Assembly (NCBI GenBank): GCA_947380915.1
Contig: CANCSY010000039.1
Coordinates: forward strand, 1-18,886
DNA: 18,886 nt
DNA from: Beijerinckiaceae bacterium
GTDB taxonomy: Bacteria; Pseudomonadota; Alphaproteobacteria; Rhizobiales; Beijerinckiaceae
Direction: 5' to 3'
Positions 14,522 to 18,886 of this stretch are shown one piece after another (within the stretch, counting starts at the first letter, position 1; every line of letters starts with the position of its first letter). Made by a program: the position numbers and the translations under genes. The notes under the pieces were generated by a model. The model was not told the DNA's origin. It did no database searches and saw only the letters and a list, made by a program, of their open reading frames with translations.

Positions 14522-16738
14522 TTACGCCATGGCCGCCTTCACGCGCGCGGGCGTGAAGGGGATGTCGCGCAGACGTGCGCCCACCGCATCGAAGACGGCG
14601 TTGGCCAGCGCAGCGCCAGCCGGGCCCTGGGAGGCTTCGCCCGCGCCGAGGAAAGGCATTCCCGGCCGGTCGATCAGTTCCACCGTGATGGGGGGAACCT
14701 CGCTGAAGGTGAGGATGGGATACGAGACCCAGTCCGCAGTCTTCACGCCAGCCGCGTCGAAGCGCACGGCTTCCTTCATGGTCCAGGACAAGGACTGCAC
14801 CAGGCCGCCCTCGATCTGGTTCTTCACCCCATCGGGCGCCACGACCTCGCCCGCGTCATTGGCGCTGACCGCGCGCAAGACGCGAATGGCGCCCGAGTTC
14901 CGATCAACCTCCACCTCCAGGGCGACCGCACAAAAGGAGGCGAGGCCCTTGTAGCGGGCGAAGGCGATGCCGCGTCCGCGTCCCGGGACCTTCTTCTCCT
15001 GCTTCGACCAGCCCAGCATGTCCGCAGTCTTTTGCAGCACGGCGCGGGCGCGCTCATCCTTCAGGTAGCGCAGCCGGTATTCGACCGGATCCGCCTTGGC
15101 CCGATGGGCCAATTCGTCGATGAAGCTCTCGATGGCGAAGATATTGGCATAGGCGCCAAGCCCGCGCGTGGAGGAAGCGCGAGCGGCGAAATTGGTCAGG
15201 AAGTGGGTGGTGACCGTCTGGCCGGGGAATTCATAGATCGCGATGGCGTTGCGGTCAGCCGCATAGTTGGGCGGGCCGCCATTCACGGGCGTTGGCAGGG
15301 CGAAGGGCTTTTCCAGCATGCGCGCCGGCAAGAGATTGCCCGCCTTGCCGCCGGGCCTTGTGCCGTGGGAGGTGGACCAGAGGTCGAGCGACCAGTCGAG
15401 AATGTCGCCCTTGGCGTCCACCCGCGCCTTCGTCTTCATCAGCATGGCCGCGCCATAGGGCTCCCACTTGTGCTCGTCGTTGCGCGACCACTGGACGCGC
15501 ACGGGCTTGCCCGGCACGGCCTGGGCCAGCAGGGCGGCGTCGGCGGATGCGTCGTCGGCGCCATTGTGGCCATAGCAGCCCGAGCCCTGCACATGGCGGC
15601 AATGGACCTTGGCCTTCTCGACGCCGAGCATTTCGGCGATGGCGGCGCCCAATTCGAAGACGGCCTGGCTGTGGGAGTCCACGTGTGTGACGCCCTGGGC
15701 GTCGAGCACGGCGATGGAGGTCGAGGTGCCGATGGAGGCGTGCATATGATAGGGGCGCTTGTAGGCGGCCTCGACCGTCTGCGCGTCAGCGGGCGTCGCC
15801 TTGTTCGGCTGGTCCTTGATGACGGTCAGTTTCTCCGGCTGGGTGAGCATCCAGGCATGGACCGTGTCCTGCGTCTCGCCGGTCTTGGGCACATCCCACT
15901 GGGCGATGGTTTGCAGCCGCCCATGGGCGGCCAGGGCCTGTTCCTCGCGGGCTGCGATCACGCCCACGAAATCGCCATTGCGCACCACCTTGACCACGCC
16001 GGGCATGTTCTCGACCTCGGCGGCGTCCAGCTTCACGAGCTTGGCGCCATAGGCCGGTGGACGCAGCACGCGCCCATGCAGCATGCCTTGCGGCCGCAGG
16101 TCCTGAATGAAAATGAGGTCGCCTTTGACCTTGGCGGGAATGTCGATGCGCGGCACATCCTTGCCCACATAACGGCGCGACTCGCGGGGGCGCAGGGGCG
16201 CCTTGCCGGTGGCCTCGATTTCCAGTTCGCGGCCTGCGACCAGGTTCCAGTAGGTGACGCTGGCGCCATCGGGCGCCTTCACGGTCCCGTCGCTCACGGT
16301 GAGTTTGGCGGCGTCCGCGTTCAGTTTGGCGGCGGCGAGCGAGACGAGAATCTGCCGCGCCTCGGCGGAGACCTGACGCACGGCGCTGCCGCAATTGGGC
16401 ATGGAGAAAGAGCCGGTGGTGCCGCCTTCATCGGGGACGAGCTGCGTGTCGCCCGAGGTGATGTCGAGGCGGGCGATATCGATCTCGAGTTCTTCTGCGC
16501 AGAGCTGCGCCAGCGCGGTCAGGATGCCCTGTCCCAGTTCCACCTTGCCGACCAGCAGACGCACGCGGCCATTGGCCTCGATACGCAGCCAGGAGGAGAC
16601 CTTGGGCGACTGTTTGAGGTCGCCCGGCAGGGCGGGGGCGGCAGGCTGCTGGGCCAGCAAGTCGCCGGCGATAGAAAAGCCCAGCGCGAGCGCGCCAGAG
16701 CCGAGCAGAAGGGAGCGGCGGGATGTCTGGATGGTCAT
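14522..16738 (-). CDS. Tat-exported molybdopterin-binding subunit, xanthine dehydrogenase/IorB family
   Basis: The 738-residue protein starts with a twin-arginine signal (TSRRSLLLGSG at residues 5-15, then a hydrophobic stretch ending about 30). The xanthine dehydrogenase-type large-subunit region follows: VGKVELGQGILTAL, a GSGCYGHNGADDASADAAL loop, and the C-terminal GAGEASQGPAG with the likely catalytic glutamate E701. Enzymes of this type hydroxylate aldehydes or N-heterocycles using water and pass electrons through a [2Fe-2S] subunit. AGGAGGG precedes the ATG and lies inside the end of the [2Fe-2S] gene; the two genes are three bases apart. There is no FAD subunit and no XdhC-type maturation gene here, as in isoquinoline oxidoreductase-like pairs, which donate electrons to another carrier. 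Substrate is unknown. Confidence 0.92.
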   Translation of the reverse strand: MTIQTSRRSLLLGSGALALGFSIAGDLLAQQPAAPALPGDLKQSPKVSSWLRIEANGRVRLLVGKVELGQGILTALAQLCAEELEIDIARLDITSGDTQLVPDEGGTTGSFSMPNCGSAVRQVSAEARQILVSLAAAKLNADAAKLTVSDGTVKAPDGASVTYWNLVAGRELEIEATGKAPLRPRESRRYVGKDVPRIDIPAKVKGDLIFIQDLRPQGMLHGRVLRPPAYGAKLVKLDAAEVENMPGVVKVVRNGDFVGVIAAREEQALAAHGRLQTIAQWDVPKTGETQDTVHAWMLTQPEKLTVIKDQPNKATPADAQTVEAAYKRPYHMHASIGTSTSIAVLDAQGVTHVDSHSQAVFELGAAIAEMLGVEKAKVHCRHVQGSGCYGHNGADDASADAALLAQAVPGKPVRVQWSRNDEHKWEPYGAAMLMKTKARVDAKGDILDWSLDLWSTSHGTRPGGKAGNLLPARMLEKPFALPTPVNGGPPNYAADRNAIAIYEFPGQTVTTHFLTNFAARASSTRGLGAYANIFAIESFIDELAHRAKADPVEYRLRYLKDERARAVLQKTADMLGWSKQEKKVPGRGRGIAFARYKGLASFCAVALEVEVDRNSGAIRVLRAVSANDAGEVVAPDGVKNQIEGGLVQSLSWTMKEAVRFDAAGVKTADWVSYPILTFSEVPPITVELIDRPGMPFLGAGEASQGPAGAALANAVFDAVGARLRDIPFTPARVKAAMA

Positions 16739-16741
16739 GGG

Positions 16742-17197
16742 TCAGCCCTCCTGTGCGGCGCGAAGCACAGCGCGCACCATGCGGTTCTGCGCGCCGCAGC
16801 GGCAGAGGTTGCCATCAAGCGCCACGCGCACTTCGCGTTCCGTGGGCTTGGGGTTCTGGTCGAGCAGCGCCTGCGCGCGCATGATGATTCCGTTGACGCA
16901 ATAGCCACACTGCATGGCCTGTTCGTCGATGAAGGCCTGTTGCAATTTGCTGGGCTTGCCATTGGCGGAAAGGCCTTCCAGCGTCGTGATGTCCTGCCCC
17001 GCGACGGCGCCCGCGGAGGTCACGCAGGAGCGTACGGGCTGGCCGTCGACCAGCACGGTGCAGGCGCCGCATTGGGCGAGGCCGCAGCCGTATTTGGGGC
17101 CGTTCAGGGCAAGATCGTTGCGCAGCACATAGAGCAGGGGCGCTTCTTCTGCGGCCTGCACGTCATGCGTGCGGCCATTGACCTTCAATACGGGCAT
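16742..17197 (-). CDS. [2Fe-2S] subunit of a xanthine dehydrogenase-family molybdoenzyme (IorA/CoxS type)
   Basis: The 151-residue protein has the two clusters expected for this subunit. The N-terminal plant-type ferredoxin cluster uses C38, C43, C46 and C58 (GCGLAQCGACTVLVDG). The C-terminal four-helix cluster uses C97, C100, C132 and C134 (QCGYC and LCRCG). It relays electrons from the molybdenum site of the next gene's product. GGAGGAACGAGC precedes the ATG. It has no signal peptide of its own, so it presumably travels folded with the Tat-targeted large subunit (known for the family, inferred here). Confidence 0.95.
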   Translation of the reverse strand: MPVLKVNGRTHDVQAAEEAPLLYVLRNDLALNGPKYGCGLAQCGACTVLVDGQPVRSCVTSAGAVAGQDITTLEGLSANGKPSKLQQAFIDEQAMQCGYCVNGIIMRAQALLDQNPKPTEREVRVALDGNLCRCGAQNRMVRAVLRAAQEG

Positions 17198-17220
17198 GCT
17201 CGTTCCTCCATTTTATTGTC

Positions 17221-17249
17221 AAGATGCGAAGCCGTCCCGTCTTTGTCAA
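17221..17249 (-). promoter_or_regulatory. Possible promoter of the molybdoenzyme operon
   Basis: A perfect TTGACA (17249-17244) is followed after 17 bases by CATCTT (17226-17221), a poor -10. A second TTGACA lies at 17223-17218, just upstream of the Shine-Dalgarno. The first would give a leader of about 20 nt. The -35 is convincing; the -10 is not. Confidence 0.33.
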
Positions 17250-17263
17250 TCGAGCGTCGCAAC

Positions 17264-17292
17264 AGAAAACGGCGGGGTGTGGCCCCGCCGTT
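17264..17292 (-). terminator. Intrinsic terminator of the FAH-family gene
   Basis: On the minus strand AACGGCGGGG (17292-17283), loop CCACA, CCCCGCCGTT (17277-17268) forms a perfect 10-bp stem, followed by TTCT. With the last two stem bases the run reads TTTTCTGTT. It lies 19 bp past the FAH stop codon and upstream of the molybdoenzyme promoter, so it insulates the two transcripts. Confidence 0.8.
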
Positions 17293-17311
17293 GAAAACCC
17301 ATGCGTTCAGG

Positions 17312-18010
17312 TCAGATCGAGGGTCCGATGGTCACCTTCAGGCTGCCCGCGCCTTCGATCGTGCCTTCCAGCACGTCGCCGGGCAGGCAGGGGCCGACGC
17401 CGGCGGGGGTGCCGGTGAGGATCACGTCGCCCGGACGCAGGTGATAGAGCGTCGACAGGTGGGAGATGATCTCGGGCACGGACCAGATGAGGTGACCGAG
17501 GGTCGAGTCCTGCTTGGTTACGCCATTCTGGCGCATCTCGATGCGCTGGGCCTTGGGCTCGCCGAACTGGGCGGCGGGCACGACCACGCCCACGGGGGCG
17601 CTGAACTCGATGTCCTTGCCGATATCCCACGGCAGCTGCTTGGCGCGCTTCATCAGCTGGAGGTCGCGGCGGGTCATGTCGAGGGAGCAGGCGTAGCCGA
17701 AGACCTTGGAGAGGGCTTCTTCCTTTGAAACCCGGAAGGCGGGGGCGCCGATCACCACGGCCAGCTCGAACTCGTAGTGATAGTTCTGGGTGACGGTGGC
17801 GTAGGGAATGGTGGAGCCATCCGCCACCACCGCCTCGGGCGATTTGGTGAAATAGAAGGGCTCGTCGCGTTCGACCTGCTGGCCCATTTCCTTCGCATGC
17901 TCTTCATAATTGCGGCCTACGCAGAAGACGCGCTGAACGGGGATGCGGTCATCGCTGCCAGCGATGGCGAGGGTGGGCGCCGGAGATGCGGGGAAAATCA
18001 GTTTCGACAT
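17312..18010 (-). CDS. Fumarylacetoacetate hydrolase-family protein (fumarylpyruvate hydrolase-like)
   Basis: The 232-residue protein carries the short-form FAH signature VFCVGRNYEEHAKEMG (residues 28-43). Metal ligands are likely E80 and E82 (YHYEFELAVVIG) and D111 (CSLDMTRRD), with K56 in the substrate pocket. Late motifs are IEMRQNGVTKQ and VILTGTPAGVGP. Short members of this size include fumarylpyruvate hydrolase of the gentisate route, which yields fumarate and pyruvate, as well as oxaloacetate decarboxylase/acylpyruvase types. The ATG at 18010 was chosen because the family fold starts within a few residues and AGG lies close upstream. The frame is open to 18325 only because it lies opposite the coding mtnA. 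No gentisate dioxygenase or isomerase gene is near, so the specific reaction is unproven. Confidence 0.88.
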   Translation of the reverse strand: MSKLIFPASPAPTLAIAGSDDRIPVQRVFCVGRNYEEHAKEMGQQVERDEPFYFTKSPEAVVADGSTIPYATVTQNYHYEFELAVVIGAPAFRVSKEEALSKVFGYACSLDMTRRDLQLMKRAKQLPWDIGKDIEFSAPVGVVVPAAQFGEPKAQRIEMRQNGVTKQDSTLGHLIWSVPEIISHLSTLYHLRPGDVILTGTPAGVGPCLPGDVLEGTIEGAGSLKVTIGPSI

Positions 18011-18176
18011 GAGGACCTGCTGGCTCGTTGCGCCGGGCAGACCCGGCAAAGGACGCCGCAGCCTAGTCATCGGCGGGCGGGAGTCAATCGGTTGAAGGGG
18101 TTTGCGCCTGAAGGGCTTCGAACCACGACAGGGCGTTGCGGCTTCTGATAGTGTGCGACAGGATGGAGGATGGGTC

Positions 18177-18886
18177 ATGCGTGTGCGCGGGCAGGAGTAT
18201 CGCAGCCTCTGGCTGGATGAGGACGGGCTGGGCGTGGTCATCATCGACCAGACGGCGCTGCCGCACAGTTTCGAAACCCGCCGCCTGACCAACCTCGACG
18301 ACGCCGTGACCGCCATTGCGGACATGTGGGTGCGCGGGGCGCCGCTGATCGGCGCGGCCGCCGCCTATGGCGTGGCTCTGGCCATGCAGGCGGACGATTC
18401 GGACGCGGCCCTGCACGAGGCCTGCGAGCGTCTTGTCGCCGCCCGGCCCACGGCGGTGAATCTGGCCTGGGCGGTGGAGGAGATGCACCGCCTGCTCTCG
18501 CCCCTGATCCCCATCGAGCGCACCCACGCCGCCTATGCGGCGGCCGCCGCGCTTGCGGACGAGGATGTGGCGATCAACGCCGCCATCGGCGACCACGGCC
18601 TTGAGCTGATCCGCGCCATCACGGCGCAAAAGCCCGGGCAGACCATCAACATCATGACCCATTGCAACGCGGGCTGGCTGGCGACCGTGGACTGGGGCAC
18701 GGCCACCGCGCCGATCTACAAGGCCCATGAGGAGGGGATTGCTCTCCATGTCTGGGTGAGCGAAACCCGCCCGCGCAACCAGGGCGCCTCCCTCACCGCC
18801 TGGGAGTTGAGCGAACATGGCGTGCCCCATACGCTGATCGTGGACAACAGCGCGGGCCATCTGATGCAGCTGGGGCAGGTCGATCT
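18177..18886 (+). CDS. mtnA: S-methyl-5-thioribose-1-phosphate isomerase, partial (3' end beyond window)
   Basis: Isomerises methylthioribose-1-phosphate to methylthioribulose-1-phosphate in methionine salvage. The window holds 236 codons plus two bases; full proteins are usually about 350-370 residues, so roughly a third is missing. Recognised motifs are VRGAPLIGAAAAYGVALA (52-69), MTHCNAG with the catalytic cysteine C163, the SETRPRNQGASLTAWEL block (195-211), and IVDNSAGHLM with the likely catalytic aspartate D223. GGAGGA lies six bases before the ATG. The gene is divergent from the FAH-family gene across 166 bp in which I saw no convincing promoter. Other salvage genes would have to lie outside. 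Confidence 0.94.
   Translation, partial: MRVRGQEYRSLWLDEDGLGVVIIDQTALPHSFETRRLTNLDDAVTAIADMWVRGAPLIGAAAAYGVALAMQADDSDAALHEACERLVAARPTAVNLAWAVEEMHRLLSPLIPIERTHAAYAAAAALADEDVAINAAIGDHGLELIRAITAQKPGQTINIMTHCNAGWLATVDWGTATAPIYKAHEEGIALHVWVSETRPRNQGASLTAWELSEHGVPHTLIVDNSAGHLMQLGQVD

Noticed and set aside
14423..17728. Very long plus-strand open frame of 1101 codons
   Set aside because: It lies antisense to the molybdoenzyme subunits and part of the FAH gene, all with clear family motifs. High G+C removes stops on the opposite strand; its translation shows no recognisable domain.
18084..18860. Minus-strand frame of 258 codons
   Set aside because: It is the antisense of mtnA, whose motifs on the plus strand are unmistakable although its stop is outside the window.
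1..18886. CRISPR array, insertion sequence, integrase attachment site or tRNA
   Set aside because: No regularly spaced repeats, transposase or integrase motifs, or cloverleaf other than the tmRNA acceptor were seen.

Overview
The window looks like chromosomal DNA from a GC-rich alphaproteobacterium, probably Hyphomicrobiales/Rhizobiales-like. The clearest marker is at the left edge, on the minus strand: a circularly permuted (two-piece) tmRNA gene whose tag reads ANDNYAPVAVAA, an arrangement characteristic of alphaproteobacteria. The block thyA-folA-hflK-hflC-htrA and the number of Bug-type periplasmic binding proteins fit this assignment. Genus level cannot be decided from the sequence alone.

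Layout, left to right. (1) 1-353: tmRNA gene with its own promoter and terminator, minus strand. (2) 427-5254: a catabolism/uptake-like segment. A TauD/TfdA Fe(II)/2-oxoglutarate dioxygenase and a luciferase-like flavin monooxygenase form a minus-strand pair. A Bug/TctC solute-binding protein is transcribed divergently, followed by an unrecognised four-helix membrane protein, and a second Bug protein faces it from the minus strand. No TctA/TctB permease genes are present. (3) 5420-11322: a plus-strand housekeeping block with a CPBP intramembrane protease, thymidylate synthase, dihydrofolate reductase, the membrane SPFH pair HflK/HflC, and a DegP-type periplasmic serine protease closed by a strong terminator. 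ThyA and DHFR complete the dTMP/folate cycle. HflKC and HtrA belong to envelope protein quality control. (4) 11392-14242: a methyltransferase-like protein with a damaged-looking cofactor site, converging on a SbmA/BacA/YddA-like ABC transporter that has an extra N-terminal membrane region. (5) 14522-17197: a minus-strand two-gene operon for a small [2Fe-2S] subunit and a large Tat-exported molybdopterin subunit of the xanthine dehydrogenase/IorB family. (6) 17312-18886: a fumarylacetoacetate hydrolase-family enzyme, and, divergently, the first two thirds of mtnA (methionine salvage), cut by the window edge.

The genome is tightly packed. Coupling signals are TGATG (thyA/folA), ATGA (hflK/hflC), and a Shine-Dalgarno inside the preceding gene ([2Fe-2S]/Mo subunit). 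Most intergenic hairpins are strong stems, several without a U-run. I found no CRISPR array, insertion sequence, ordinary tRNA, rRNA or phage gene. The least ordinary items are the degenerate T-loop of the tmRNA, the methyltransferase missing part of its SAM-binding fold, the DHFR lacking two conserved active-site prolines, and the oxygenase pair next to orphan Bug receptors. None of these is by itself proof of a new system.
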